DNA of 64,000 bases from NCBI GenBank assembly GCA_020310875.1, contig CM035435.1, forward strand, positions 66,394,497-66,458,496, in the 5' to 3' direction. Made by a program: the position numbers and the translations under genes. Position 1 is the stretch's first letter. The number at the start of each line of letters is the position of its first letter. The notes below the pieces were generated by a model. The model ran no database searches. It was not told the DNA's origin and saw only the letters and a list, made by a program, of their open reading frames with translations. This DNA comes from Ceratopteris richardii. Lineage: Eukaryota; Streptophyta; Polypodiopsida; Polypodiales; Pteridaceae. Positions 12,141-25,590 of the stretch are shown here, piece by piece.

Positions 12141-12900
12141 TACGAGAAATGATATTAAGAAGTTGGGGGTGTAATCATGACTTTTTAGGAAGATGACAGT
12201 TAGCAAACATAGGTTTCTTGCAGAGAACTTATCTCACTATCTAATGAATGAAATGATGTGAACATTGACATGTAGCAAGAAGACTGATTATGCTACCTAT
12301 CCCAAGCTGAATCATATCAATAGGATAAGTATACGCAGAGAACTTGATTAATCAATATCACTGAAATGATGATTTTCCAACAAACAAAACTTGCACTAAA
12401 TGAATCATATCTATATGATTATGAAAGTATGATACAAGGGAGATGATGCAAGCTTACTTATACATATGTTGGCTTAGTGTAGCCACAATCTTGAAGCTCA
12501 ATGATGCCTCGTTCTCTACTATTCCTCGCAACTAAGAGTCACATGAATTTGTACTCATAAAGTGAATTTCAAATTTGTATCTCTTCTACCTAAAAGTGTT
12601 CCTTAGGATCTTTTTGGTGGTGATTGATTAGATTCCAATCACTAGATGGTTGTGATACACAACTCGTAATTCCACTAGATTCCCTCAATCACTTACTTTC
12701 ACTTTTATCTCAAGGTTTAAAGTCTATGAATTTTACAAGGGGTGTTCATGTGCACTTTAAGAGTGATAAAAATAATATGAGATAAGTCTTTTTTGATATT
12801 TGGTCAAGCATCAAGGCTTGCCAAAATGTACCAACATATAGGAGATGTTATGGAGAGTTAGTTTAGTTGTCTTGCTCTCATGTTGAAGATATAGAGCATC
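12141..12900. other. Gene-free stretch, nothing recognised
   Basis: AT-rich sequence with no long frame and no match that I can see to the other elements in the window. It may be the LTR or flank of the reversed copia G, but no TG...CA ends or primer site were found. Confidence 0.5.
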
Positions 12901-13434
12901 CCCTTCCCAATCTTGAACTACCTTTAGTTGTCATGTGAAAGGTCTTCCTAGGATCATCTCGTAATTACTTGCCTTGCCAAATTGCCATATGGCTAAGGTG
13001 TGTTCAAAAATTCTACTCCACATGTAGTCAAAATTACATTTTCTAGGAGTCCTATAGGATGTTTTACATGACCATCTACCAATTTTAAGTCTCAATGTTG
13101 GTCTCATCCATTTTCCCCAAATCTCTTTGTTAGCAGTTCCTACTCCAACACCAATATCTAGTATGGATTTAGTTACATACCCTCCAAAAGTAATTGGGAG
13201 ACATGTATTTCCTTCATCATCTTCGTTGAAGTCTCCAAGCTTATCCATAGGTATTCCAATAGTTGGGGTTTTTCAATCTTCTTTTCTTGGGCTGATGTAC
13301 TTTGTTCCTTGAAATTCCTCTAACTAGCTAATTTATCCCACAGGTGGGGCTTACTTGCAAAATTTCCTTCAAGGTAAAAGAACAATAAACTTTAGCTTTT
13401 TCCAACTTATGTAGAGTGGTTGACACTTCCTCTA
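12900..13434 (-). pseudogene. Gypsy A-like protease relic (outermost layer of the nest)
   Basis: On the minus strand a stretch reads GIPMDKLGDF, then ILDIGVGV, then EMILGRPF. This is the order and spacing of the family A protease (IPIDKIGGY, ILDSGSGV, EIILGRPF). It runs up to the AAGTT target duplication of copia B. Its upstream part resumes on the far side of copia B at 37067. Old and broken. Confidence 0.7.
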
Positions 13435-13439
13435 AAGTT

Positions 13440-13647
13440 TGTTGGAGTTAGACATCTGTGGAAGCATGCGAACAACACGAGGAAGAAGAAGAAGCTTAGA
13501 GAACAACACACAATGTTGAATGTATTATCACTAGAATGTACAAAGATAAGTAGCCTGTTAGGGCAATAGACGTATATATAGACCGGGAAAAAAGTGCCCC
13601 GATGGTCCTAGAGTGTTCACACACATCACTACCTAAATATATCAACA
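13440..13647 (-). repeat. 3' LTR of copia B
   Basis: A 208-base LTR matching 36828-37061 over most of its length. It contains a TATA-like TATATATA segment near 13570. The inner edge is preceded (minus strand) by a weak purine-rich stretch. Confidence 0.85.
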
Positions 13648-16057
13648 AATACCCCTGAGGAGTGATGCAGTGAACAAGGACCTGGCACTCATGTATAAGG
13701 AAGTGGCAAGCTATGTGGAATCAATCCACAAAAGGAAGTTAGCCCAAAGCTTTGTGAAAAGCTTCAAACTTCTCCATAGGCAAAGCCTTCGTAAAAAGGT
13801 CTTCAATGTTCTCATGCGTGGGCACATATGTCAACCTGATCTCTCTAGCAGAGAACCTCTCCCTGACATAATGATAATGCACCTCAATGTGCTTAGTGCG
13901 AGCATGGAACATAGAGTTCCTTGCAACTGCCAATGCACTCTGACTATCAGTGAAGATGGTGGTGGCAGAAGACTGACCAACACCCAAATCATACATAAGG
14001 CATCTGAGCCACACACACTCAACAATTACTGTGAAAGCTACCCTATACTCAGCCTCACAATTGGAAGTGGCCCCAGTAGGCTACTTCTTGCTCAACCAAG
14101 ATATACGTGAGCTACCAAGCATGAAGCAAAAGCCACTGGTGGACACAGGAGTGTCATAGCAACCAGCCCAATCATTGTAAAAAAAAACATGCAAATCTAG
14201 CGATAGTGATTTCCCCTTGGAATAAAAAAATCGAAGTAGTTGGGTACCCCTTAAGTAGCGAAAGATACACTTAACCACTTGCCAATGCTTGACACCTGGG
14301 CAATGCATAAACCTGCTCATCTATGAGACAACAAACTGAATATCTGGCCGAGTAATGCATAAGTAAATCAAGCATCCAACAACATGCTGATAGAGAACAA
14401 CATCAAATGCATCTCCAACATCATGAAGACTCAATCGTAAACCTGTCTCCATGAGAGTGGCAATAGGCTTATAGTCTTCAAGGCCAAAATGTTGCAATAA
14501 TGTGTCAATATATTTCATTTGACACAAAGCCATTCCACCATCAACTTGCATAAACTGAGTGCCCAAATAGTGATGCAAATCCCCCAAATCAGACATCTCA
14601 AATGTGGCATGAAAATCAACCTTAAAATTAGTAGTATGCATGTCATGAGGACCAGTGAACAGCATGTCATCAACATACACAACAATGATCAAAAGCACAT
14701 GATTAACACGCTTAACATATAAGGTGCTTTCAGTTGGACTGTTCTCAAAACCATGTGCAATGAGATAGGCATGTATCTTTTCATACCAAGCACGCGGTGC
14801 TTGCTTTAAACCATATAATGCCTTCTTTAACCTGCACAAGTGGTTTTCATGCCCTTTTTGCACAAAGCCACGGGGCTAAAAAACACACACTTCTTCATGT
14901 AAGTCACCATTCAAAAATGTTATTTTAATGTCCAACTGATGTACATTCCAACCATGATGAGCTGCAAGTGCACAGATGCTATGAACAACAGTCATTCGGC
15001 AAGTAGTAGCAAAGGTTTCATCAAAATCAATGCCTCTTTCCTGTGCATAACCCTTTGTGACAAGCCTAGCTTTATACCTATCAACTATTCCATCAAGTTT
15101 ACGTTTTAACTTGTATCCCACTTAGTGCCAATGGCCTTCTTGTCAGGAGGCAAGTCACATAAAGACCACATACCATTTTTCATGATAGCATCATATTCAT
15201 ATTGCATTGTAGCCATCCAATGTTTAGAATTTTGTGCTTCATCAAATGAAATAGGTTGAGTCTCATCATAGAGACTAGAGACAACCATAGCATAGAAATC
15301 TGATGCAAAGGAGGCACTATGAGAGCCTGACCAAGTACGATATGATAGAGGTGCATCTAATTTGCTATCACGCAAGGTATGCACCAACCATTTTGGCATA
15401 GTTTTTGCCTGCTCGATATCAGCTCTCTCATCAACAAGTGCATCATGTAAATCTGCATCAGAAATGGAATGACCTACATCATCACATGAAGCCTCTAAAG
15501 GCTGAGAAGTTGCCTTATTAGGACTAGGACTAGACTGTCCACCTGTAAAAAGAGGCAACAAAGTATCATACATGTCTTGGAGCTAACAGATGTCTCCTTA
15601 GTACATGAAAGCAATGGCTGAATAGCATCTTCCACGAAAACAACATCACGACTAACCAGAATGCGTTTATTCTATGGATGATACAGACGATAGCCTTTAC
15701 TTTCAGAACTGTACCCAACAAAAATACATTTTACTGCTTTATCATCCAATTTTTTGCGATGTTGTTCAGGCACTAATGCATATGCAAGACAACCAAAAAC
15801 ACGCAGATGAGAAACAAATGGCTTGCGACCATGCCAAGCCTCATATGGAGTGGTAGACTCCAGCACTTTAGTGGGATACCTGTTCAGTACATTTGTTGCA
15901 CACATAATAGCCTCAAGCCAGAAACTATGTGGTAAAGCCTGACTCTTGACCATACAACTCACCATCTCCATGAGTGACCTGTTCTTTTTTTCAGCAACTC
16001 CATTTTGTTGAGGTGTATATGGCATTGTACACTGATGTTTTATCCCACGTTCAACCA
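13648..16057 (-). pseudogene. Copia B RNase H, RT and part of integrase
   Basis: On the minus strand, the integrase catalytic C-terminal half (YTPQQNGVAEKKNRS, W.EA, GRKPFVSHLRVFG) lies at about 15.67-16.05 kb. An acidic linker follows. RT (KARLVTKGYAQ, LYGLKQAPRAWY, VVYVDDMLFTG) spans about 14.3-15.1 kb and RNase H with its tail about 13.7-14.3 kb. It has a few breaks. The integrase continues at 34601 beyond gypsy C. Confidence 0.9.
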
Positions 16058-16566
16058 TCTGAGCCGCCAGAATGGAATTAACATATTCTGTAATGTAAAT
16101 CTGAAAAGTCGCACGCACAGCGAAAGGGAGTAGCACAACTGTTGTAACTCTTTTTTATTAATGAAAAGAAGCATGCGTGAACAGAAGGTAGATGATGCCG
16201 GACTGTTGATCTGGGCCAGTGCCTGAAGTGGAGCATAGCGCGTTGTTGATATCTTGAGTATTCTGAGTATGCTATAACTCTGTTCATTAAGTTTAGTAAT
16301 TCGTTAAGTCTTTGATGAAGTATTAAGTTGATCCGATATTGCGGTAAAGTGACGAAGTTGCACGTTTATGCGTATTGTGGTGAAGAAGTTGTAATGTGCA
16401 GAATAGATAAGTAGTTGAAAGATAATTTAATTCAGAGCATTAAGCCGATGTAGTAGCATACAATTGAATCTGTAGATTTGGGAAAATACAAACAGGGCCT
16501 CTGTTTTACAGACCCCTAACCATCCGAAGAACCCAGTAAGAGAACAATTTAAACACTAGTTTAACA
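16058..16566 (+). repeat. 5' LTR of gypsy C
   Basis: Matches the 3' LTR at 34092-34600 along the whole length. The right edge is set by loss of similarity after ACTAGTTTAA. Confidence 0.85.
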
Positions 16567-16567
16567 C

Positions 16568-16586
16568 TAGTGCTGTCTGTGGGAAA
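16568..16586 (+). other. Probable primer binding site of gypsy C
   Basis: TAGTGCTGTCTGTGGGAAA resembles the TGGCGCCGTCTGTGGGAA primer sites I recall from plant Tat-lineage gypsies, with a decayed left end. Confidence 0.5.
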
Positions 16587-16739
16587 TGGAGTAGCCAGTG
16601 AAGAAAAGGTTAAGGGTCGAAGAACAATTCCTTGATATATGCCGGTAACAAGTTCCGGCAAATCTCATCCCAAATATCGAAGTTATCAGCACCCCTGGGC
16701 AGTTTCGAGTTCGTTAAGAACACCCTCTGGTGGTAGAAG

Positions 16740-17035
16740 TGAAGAACAACGAAATTCCGATGGCAGTTCGGTGCTGTGCAAAAGCAGTTCGGTAGTTTGC
16801 GGTGGTAATCCGGTGCGTTATGGTGATAGCCCGGTACATTCTGAAGATAGTACGTTAGTACTGGTTGTACTTCGGCGTAGTGCGGTGATAGTTCAGCATT
16901 GTTCGATGACAATTCGGTGATCTTGGGTGACAATTTGGTGATCTTCAATGAGAGTTCGGTATTATCCGGTGACAATTTGGTGATCTCCGGTGACAATTCG
17001 GTGATCTTCGGTGACACTGCAGTATTGTTTGGCAA
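16740..17035 (+). repeat. 21-bp tandem repeat in the gypsy C leader
   Basis: Imperfect copies of GACAATTCGGTGATCTTCGGT run from about 16.74 kb and are clearest at 16900-17030. Both strands stay open through it and read as seven-residue repeats, a consequence of the 21-base unit. It lies between the primer site and gag. Confidence 0.75.
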
Positions 17036-17228
17036 AAATTTACTGCATTCACCATTTTTAGGTGCAAGTTTAGCCAATTTCGACACTAAAGCTGAGAAAG
17101 GGCTGTTAGATTTTAAGCTAAATAATCGGTTTAGAGACATCTTAGGACCGAAAAGTGGGCAAAGTGACCATACAGCCCAGGAACATCAAGAAATACTTCC
17201 CCAAAATTCAGGCAACATGAGTAGTTTG

Positions 17229-17264
17229 TAGCAACAACAACAACAACAATAATAGGAGCAACAA

Positions 17265-17308
<44 letters not shown>

Positions 17309-17309
17309 G
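17229..17309 (+). repeat. CAA microsatellite (Gln-rich start of gypsy C gag)
   Basis: A run of about 25 CAA triplets with a few interruptions lies just ahead of the conserved gag segment, so it may have encoded polyglutamine. Confidence 0.85.
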
Positions 17310-18335
17310 ATTATTCCACCGCGTCCGGTGCCAACCGGAGTCACGTACAAAAAATTTGGACGTTTTCTGAGAGATGATCTGGATGCACATGTGTGGACAT
17401 TTGAAATTAATTATGCAGTTTTGAATTACCCAGTAGACCCTGCTTATAAAGACATTGTGTTCCAGTCAACTTTGGTTAATGAAGTTGCACGTTGGCTAAC
17501 CGGGTATGACTTGAATCATTTCCAACAGTACGATGACGTGAAGGATGCATTTCTGCAACGATTCTGGTTAAAGAAAAACCCAGCAGAAATTTTTGATTAC
17601 CTACAGAATAATAGGCAGAAGCCACGCCAGAATGTACAAGACTATGCCACTCTATTCCGGACTCATTTACGGTAGTTACCACCAGTGCATGCCAATTTAC
17701 CAGACAACGTCATTACTCAGTGGTTCATAAACGGATTAAATCTCCAACTGAAAGAGATCATGATTATACGATGTGTGGGAGGAATGACCTTGGATGTCGT
17801 AATCACCATGGATTTACAGTTCAAAAATAAAGTGGGTGGATTTACTGAAGATTTAGAGTGGCTGAAGGCATCCAAGCATTCAAATGAGGATCCTCTGAAA
17901 CAAATTTATTGTACTAAATGTAAAAATACAAGACACAACAGCTCAGCCTACGCTCTGAATCAAATGTACTGCGCCATTTGCCATACAGTGGACCACACTA
18001 CGGAGACCTGTCCTTATACTAACGCAAAGGTATAGAGTAGCGTGGCACGGTCAACTAACTTTGGACAAACTCGATGGAATGCGGGTCCATCAGGTGAAGG
18101 TGCATCTCCTCCACCACCTAAATGTCATTTTTGCGGCGAAATAGGGCATATCCGTAGGTACTGTAAAGATGCGACTGATTACGATAAAAGGAAAAAGGAA
18201 CGACAACACCCGATGGCGAACATGGTGTACATTTCAGCAATAGACACTCAAAGGACGGTGGTGCAAACACGCTCGAGAAAGCAATTACAGCCAGCTACGG
18301 AGATTTTTGAACCTGGAATCTGTGAACAGTAGAAG
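17310..18335 (+). pseudogene. Gypsy C gag
   Basis: The capsid-like part spans about 17.33-17.83 kb (a KDAFLQRFW motif and an NVQDYATLF motif). Three cysteine-rich segments follow at about 17.9-18.15 kb. The last, CHFCGEIGHIRRYC, is a standard CX2CX4HX4C knuckle. Broken in a few places. Confidence 0.8.
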
Positions 18336-18689
18336 GTGTTTACTAAAGCAAGCAAGTGGCCGACCCAGGAACAAACTGTTTTTCCTGACCAAGTTCCGGT
18401 GATGTAGCAAAGCATACCACAGGCACTACCAGAAGGAAGAAATCTGACTCATGTAATACCGGAGTCCCCATCGGACACCATATCGGAAACAACAAAATTT
18501 GATTCAGTGTGGGATGTCTTATCCAAGGCGTCCATTACACTACCATTGGGATAATTATTGGCTTTGGTTCCTGGCGTGCACCAACAGTTCCAGCAGTAGG
18601 TTACTCCAGGACTTTCATGTGCTCCTTCGATAGAAACAATCCAGCCCGAACTGGATCCGATGGTGGATCATACGGTGCCCTTGATTACA

Positions 18690-21290
18690 GTCTGGTATAA
18701 GAATCATAAAATAACCCAAGTATTATTTGATGGAGGATCTGGAGTAAACATTGCAACAACAACACTTTGCCAACAGATGGGATGGACACAAATCGAACCC
18801 ATCCAATTTTTTGTCTGCATGGCTGATCAATCCTGAGTTCATCCGGCTGGATTGGTGCGAGATATTCCTATTACTCTTCAAGGAGCTGTATTTAAAATGA
18901 CCTTCGTTGTTCTAGAATTACCCGAATCTAGCCTTGATTATAACCTGCTCTTTGGATGACCATGGTTAAAGCAAGATAAGGTAATTCAGGATTGGTCAGC
19001 AATTGAATTGATTTTTAAGAATAACCACCGAAAATATGTCGGTCCACTGGACGACATGAAGCCTTGTGACTTGCATGCATGACCATATGTCTCCAAACCT
19101 GTACACATGTTGGATGGTCTTTCAGATGATGAAGAGGAAGCTTTTCTTAAAGCCAAGAAGGATCTGATGGTGCTCGGAACTATGGACTTACAAATGGTTG
19201 CAAATAATTGGAGTCCGACGGCCTGTACGGTAGTACCATTGACCGGTGAACCAGAACCAAGTGCATCACAGACCTTGGATGATACGATGCAACAACAATT
19301 GCTTCAGTCAGATGACGACTTTTCCATGCCACGACAGTTCTACATACCAGAAGACCAATTGGTTACCTGCAACTTAGGCGATGAAGCCAATCCGCGGCCA
19401 GTGAAGATTAAGGCAGGACTATCACAGACCTTCCAAGATAAATTACTATAGCTACTATGTGAATTCTCTGATGTATTTGCATGGGATTACGGCGATATGA
19501 AGGGGTTGGATCCACACATCTATCAACATCAGGTTATGCTGAAACCATATGCTCGGCCTATTAAGCAACCCAGCTATAGAATGAATCCTCACTATGCAGC
19601 CTAGGTCAAAGCAGATTTGGATCAATTGCTGAAGGTTGGGCTCATTGTCCCTATCGAGCATGCGGAGTGGATTTCCCCCATTGTCATAGTCCCTAAGAAG
19701 AATAAGCAATTACGAATATGTGTGGACTACCGGAAATTAAATGCAGCAACAGTACTTGATCCATTCCCTTCGTTTTTGGACATAATGTTAGATGATGTGG
19801 CAGGTCGTGAGATGTACTCCTTTTTGGATGGATATAGTGGTTATAACCAAGTATGAATGGTGGAGAAGGACATTCCAAAGACAGCATTTATAACCAATTG
19901 GGGCGTCTATGCATGTACAATGATGTGGTTTGATCTGCGAAATGCTCCAAGTACGTTTCAACGCTGTATGCAGGAAGTTTTCTCTCCTTATCTAACTACA
20001 TTCATGAGAGCTTACTTGGATGACTTCTCCTTATCCGGTGATACTTCGGTGCATCTGTATCATTTACGATGTTGTTTTTTAAAGTGTCGAGAATACCGCT
20101 TGTGCTTAAACCCAAATAAATCTATATTCTCTGTATCATGCGGCAAGTTGTTAGGGCACATTATCTCAAAAGAGGGGATCCAAGTTGATCCAGATAAGGT
20201 GAAGGCAGTACTGGAGGCACCTGCTCCCAAGACACCCAAAGAAGTGATGCGCTTCTTGGGACAAATCCGATGGCATGGGCGACATTTGCGGTGGCTTGCT
20301 CATCTGGCCACGCCGCTCAATTGACTAATAACCAATACTTCTCACGAGGTTGAATGGAATGAAGCATGTCAGCTCTCTTTTGATCGGTTGAAATCACTGT
20401 TAACGTAGGCACCTATTTTACAAGCACCAAATTGGGAACTCCCATTTCACGTCTTTGTGGATGCGTCCGAGATTGCCATTGGCAGTGTGCTCATGCAGCA
20501 AACGGAGAAATGGTTCCGTCCAGTGTATTATGTGAGTCGTAGATTAGCTCCAATAGAGCCAAATTATTCAGTCATCGAACGTGAATGTCTCGGATTTACT
20601 GGGATGCCGCTTCACCTTCCATGTCGATCATGCAGCCTTGGTGTACCTTGTTCGCCAACAACATCTGGGAGGATAGTTAGCCAGATGGGTATTGTTGCTC
20701 CAAGAGTTTGATTATTCAATAGTACATCGACCAGGGTCCGCACATATGCTTGCTAACATTTTATCTCGATTAGATTCCGGTGAGCTTCCGAAAGGAGTTG
20801 ATGATACCACACCCGCTATCTATGCAACTGAGACTGTACAGGATGACCAACAAGAATTGCCGGTAAAATCCTCCTATTATGACACTTTGATGCTTTTCTT
20901 GACCATTGGATGTCCTCTCGGTATGACCTCTCCTGTTGCTCGATGAAAATTGGCCATGTATAGTCGATGATTTCGACTAATTGTAGGGTAATTATATTAT
21001 ATGGATCACTCGGGAGTGCTGCTAAGATGTGTTCTGTCACATGAAACTGCTTCAGTAATCACCATGGCTCATTCTGCCTCGGAGGTCATTTTGCAGTTGA
21101 CCTGACCCACCCGAAGATTTTGCAGAGTGGCTTATGGTGGCCTACTATGTACCGTGATGTGACCAAGTATGTGTTTAATGTACATCCTTTTGCTACTCCT
21201 CAACATGGATGAGTTTGCGACCGATCATTCAGACCACACACAGAGAATACATTGGCTCACCTCCCAACCACGCTCAAGCGTGTACGGAAA
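18690..21290 (+). pseudogene. Gypsy C protease, RT, RNase H and integrase start
   Basis: Protease lies at about 18.72-18.98 kb (LFDGGSGVNI, then LLFG.PWLKQ). An acidic linker follows. RT spans about 19.6-20.3 kb (WISPIVIVPKKN, FLDGYSGYNQV, AYLDDFSLSG). RNase H lies at about 20.43-20.78 kb (VDASEIAIGSVL, VHRPGSAHMLANILSRL). The zinc-binding start of integrase ends near 21.29 kb. It carries many breaks. The AYLDD form of the RT motif differs from the YVDD of family A, so C is a distinct lineage. Confidence 0.85.
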
Positions 21291-24200
21291 CAAAATCTCC
21301 CTCATAATAGATAATAATCCCAGATGAGATAATCTTCTATCCCTTCTTCTACCCACACATATGGAAAGAGCATCCATCTGATGCCATGTGGTGAACTCCT
21401 CTCAAGAGATGTTCCCGCCATGACCCATAAAGTGATATGACATTTCCTTCCCCTTAAAAACATTTTCGTCCTCGAAAATGTAGATGAAATGTCCGTAATA
21501 GTAGAAGAAAATGCTCGGAATCCCCTAAACCCCATGTACTCTATGTACATGGTCATCTCTGTGTGTTGTTTCCCCATATCCTTCCCCTTAAAAAGTCTCA
21601 TATGAGATCATCTCAAAGGTGGGAAACCGTCTGAATGGTGCCTACTATCTCCCATGTACATTCAACCTCCAAACTATCACTCCCATAATATATAACATCA
21701 CCAAAATGACCTAAGTCCATATGATGTATCCTCTATGGAGTAATAGCATGTAAAGCAAGTGTAAAAGTGTCAAGCTTATAGGCTTGACCATACCATAATG
21801 GAGATAATAAACCATATAACCCTATGAAATATAGAACAAAGTCCCGTAACAAGTGACTCCAAACCCATATAAGACTAGATGATAGATTGCCCTCATACCA
21901 CTCTAGGTCTTCCTAACCTTGAGTGTAATGACAAGTAATAGTTTAACTTAACTATCTTGTGAACTATGCAAATCCATCATCTAGCTCATGGTAGTAAAAT
22001 GCAATCTTTACATTTCACCAACCCAGAAGCCTATGGTTTTTCATCCATTACCTGTGGACTAAGTTCTATTGAAAGAGCATCTATTAGCACTTGTGCAAAC
22101 TCTAATATTTCTCTTCCCTATTGTTTGCCATATGAATGTAGAAAGCATTCCCTTTGAGATTCAGATAATCCCTAAGTACCCATCCTCCTTACTGATGTTT
22201 ACTCATCATACTCATGATGTAACACCAGCTAAGAGTTTGGTACCCTAATAGGTTAGATATATCTCTATCTCCTATAAACCCTAAAGAGAACAATCATAAC
22301 TTCACTTCCAGTCTAACTAATGTCAAAACTAGATCATCTCATCTAGTCAAAGACCATCACTAGAACATCATAACTGATTCTCTCTAGAGTCTCGAGGTGG
22401 GACTCAATCTAACCATCATGATTAAATGATCCCCCTCATCTTCGATAGAAGAGTGCCACTCCTATCTAGACAATCTAATCGAGAGAAAGTGAAACTCTCT
22501 CTCTCTCTCTATTCAATCTCTTCTATGGAAAAGAGCTCTAGCAGTGGAACCTATTCCACTTTCCCTTTCCCTTTGAAAGAGATTTTGTTGAATCCATTTT
22601 CTCTACTCATCTATAGCTGAGAACATGCACATTAGTTCTCCATACATTTCCTTCCAAAATAGTGGAGAATCATACTCCCATGTGAAGGAAAATTATATTG
22701 AAAAGTTGAGGAAATGAATTCCTTCTGAAATATAGATTACGAGATGTTTCCCAAACACATCTTTTTCCTAAAGGACAACATACTATATTCTTCTCCTATG
22801 AAGAAATCATGTTTTCCTTTCCTTCTTTCTCTCTCAAAGAGTAGGAGCTAAAGTGAGATCACTAAGCTAAAGTGAGATCTCTCCTTGATCCCTAAGCTAA
22901 TTCCCACTTTCTCCTTTCTTTAAAAGAGAAACTTATGAATTCATTTTCCCCTCTCTTCCATGACTGATGCATAATCCCTCATTACAGACATTACTATAAA
23001 GATGGAGAACAAATCTCCCATAACTAATGAAGGTGTATGTAGTGAAGAGTGGAGGAAATAAATTCCTAATAAGGGTCAAAGCCCTCTGCTAAAATGGTCA
23101 GCAATGATATGACATGATACCATAAACACATGTGTATCCATACTAAAAAGCTATCTCTGCCAACCTATGGATGGATCTATACGATCCAATCAGACTCATG
23201 GAATTATCCTTCCTAAAAACATGAAAATGAGTATGTGATACCAATGGTGATAAAATCACCCATCACATTCTCTACTAGAAGAATAGGTCTTCCCTAATCT
23301 ATGAAGGATAATTCCTAATGCTAAGGGAATGTCTAGTAAGAGCTCTCCTCTGATCTAGTGAGACATGGTGCCATGAATGATGAGTCCTTTTCTCCCTGGC
23401 CATAGAAGAAGAGTGCTCAAAGGGAAGTCATTTCCACCGTCCCATACAAGTGAAAACTTTTTCCAATTCACGGTGTCATACCTACACTAAAGCGAATATA
23501 TATATTCCATATAATGGAATATGTAGGTGGACTCTAATGAATCCCATATCATAAAATCATATCAGTGGACTCAAATGAGTCCCATGTCCTCGAACTAGCT
23601 GGTTTGGTTCTAGTCAATAACGTGACAATGGATATCCCCTTCTATTCCAAACCAACTTGTTCATAGGTACCAGGATTAAGTCTAGGTACCTCTCTGTAGA
23701 TATCTGTATTGGGTACCCCAACTATTCCTGACTAAGGGATCTATGCTCTATACCATAGAGCTAGTGCCATGCCTATGGCCTTGCTAACCATCAATCGAAT
23801 CATCTAAGCACCCGTCGATCCTGTTTCATGAAACCCATCTTTATGATCCCATCTATTTGGTTTCCTTAGTAGTGTAGCAGAAATGCTTCACTACTTGGTC
23901 AAGTGATGCGCTTGAGTGAAACTAGTCACTCTTTGGGTATTCCTAATAATACCCCATAGTCTCCTAATCATATTGTGAGACTCTTGTGAAGGTAAATAAA
24001 TCTTCACTACTTTGGAGATTATCATAAATATATCTCCCATACCTGTATGCAACTTCCTAAATTGTGCACATTACTAATGGTTAAGGTATAGCTCCTTCCC
24101 CTTAGCAATCCTATGGTCTAAAATCCATAAGGATTATGTGTAGGGATCCTGTTCCTAATGAAGTTGCCTTATCTATGATATTGTGATGGTACTAAGTCCA

Positions 24201-25590
24201 TCAAATACATGCTTAAAAGCATGCCTACATCTTATTGATGTTTGCAGAAAAGGTATGTTACCATGCCATAACATTCTTACCTAAAGACAAGTGTGTATAT
24301 GACGCCATGAGGGGGGAAAAATTTCCACAACATTTCCCCAGGAAATGGAATCCGAAAAAAAAAAAAACCATAAGCTCAGTGGCACATAGGCCACCCAACA
24401 GCATAAGGCTTGACAAGCCCATGACATGCACGCCATAAACTCATATATGAATTCCATAACCTACAGAAACATAAGAGCAATTGCTAGCAACAATTCTCTG
24501 TGTTGCATAGCCATATTCATTTGATGTATGCAATCCAATCTATGCATGTACATACAGAACATGCTATAACATAAAGTAAAATGCCTGAAGCATAAAGCAT
24601 ATGTCCCTGAGTGGTTTAGTATTGAAATTGCATGCATCCAATCCTTCTCGATGAACTTTGAGACCTCTGCACCTTCCTCCTCAGGTCCTAACATAAGCTT
24701 TGAAGTATCCAAAAACCTCGGATCACTTCCCAAAACATAAAGCATGATCAAATGATTACTAGAATAATGCAAAATTTACTCAAAAATTCATTTGTAATCC
24801 CTATTTAGACCCGCAAAAACCATTTTAGGACCTGCAAACAATAAAAAACGGAAATATATAGCATGTGCAAAGAGCTTGAAGTGAAATTACTCAAATCACC
24901 TTCCCGGTTTGAAAGATATGGCTCCTGAAAGGTAGTCACCAAAAACTGTTCAGACTTTGCAGACCTGTTCAGACCTGCAAAAATACTTATTTTCCAAAAT
25001 TTCTTTTAATAAACTAAAAATAGACCTTGTGCTCTTCAAAAGGAGCCATAGCACATCCAATTTGAAGTCTTCTAGCCCAATATATGGCCATTCCAAGCAG
25101 GACATGCCAAACTAGTGGACTGTTGGAGGGGTTGGAAAAGGTGTGAAAATATGATTTTTGGGATGCCCAAAAGCATTCTTCCATCATGCAAATCCTAAAA
25201 TTCTCTCCATAATCTCAGAGTGTGGTATATGAATATGCTTGGGCCTATTTTCACCTTTCCAAATCCTCCCTTAGTGCATGCTAATTTGCTCCCCAAAAGA
25301 GGCTTAAATTAAGATGTTTACTTTCATGTAAAAACTTAGATGGGGACTTTTAGCAAGCTTCTAATCCACTCCTAACGTGGATTTTTTCTTGGCTTTTCTC
25401 TTCTCAAAGGTGATTCATACACCATACGTCATGTCCGTATGCACTAATCCCTAGGGAGCCTCTTAAATGGTCTTTTTTCTTACTCTCAAAAGTGGAGTTC
25501 GACTAAAACTAACACCTGAAATTTTTCCAAAAGTGCGGGAAGGGGTCTTTGAGGAACTAAAATTCCTCCTTAGCTTATTATTTGGATGAA
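21291..25590. other. 4.3-kb non-coding block, minus-strand gypsy 3' end at its left
   Basis: No long or familiar frame is present. On the minus strand, TTTTCGAGGACGAAAATGTTT followed by AAGGGGAAGGAA and TGTCATATCAC (ending near 21442) looks like the end of pol, the polypurine tract and the LTR start of a gypsy element. A second AAGGGGAAGG tract lies near 21575. The remainder is AT-rich and contains short local duplications (about 22.84-22.90 and 23.53-23.59 kb) and a CT run near 22500. It may be LTR or tail sequence of a degenerate element. I cannot place it better. Confidence 0.4.

Noticed and set aside
16610-17231. Long frames on both strands at 16.6-17.2 kb as real proteins
   Set aside because: They follow the 21-base leader repeat, which keeps several frames open; gag starts after it.
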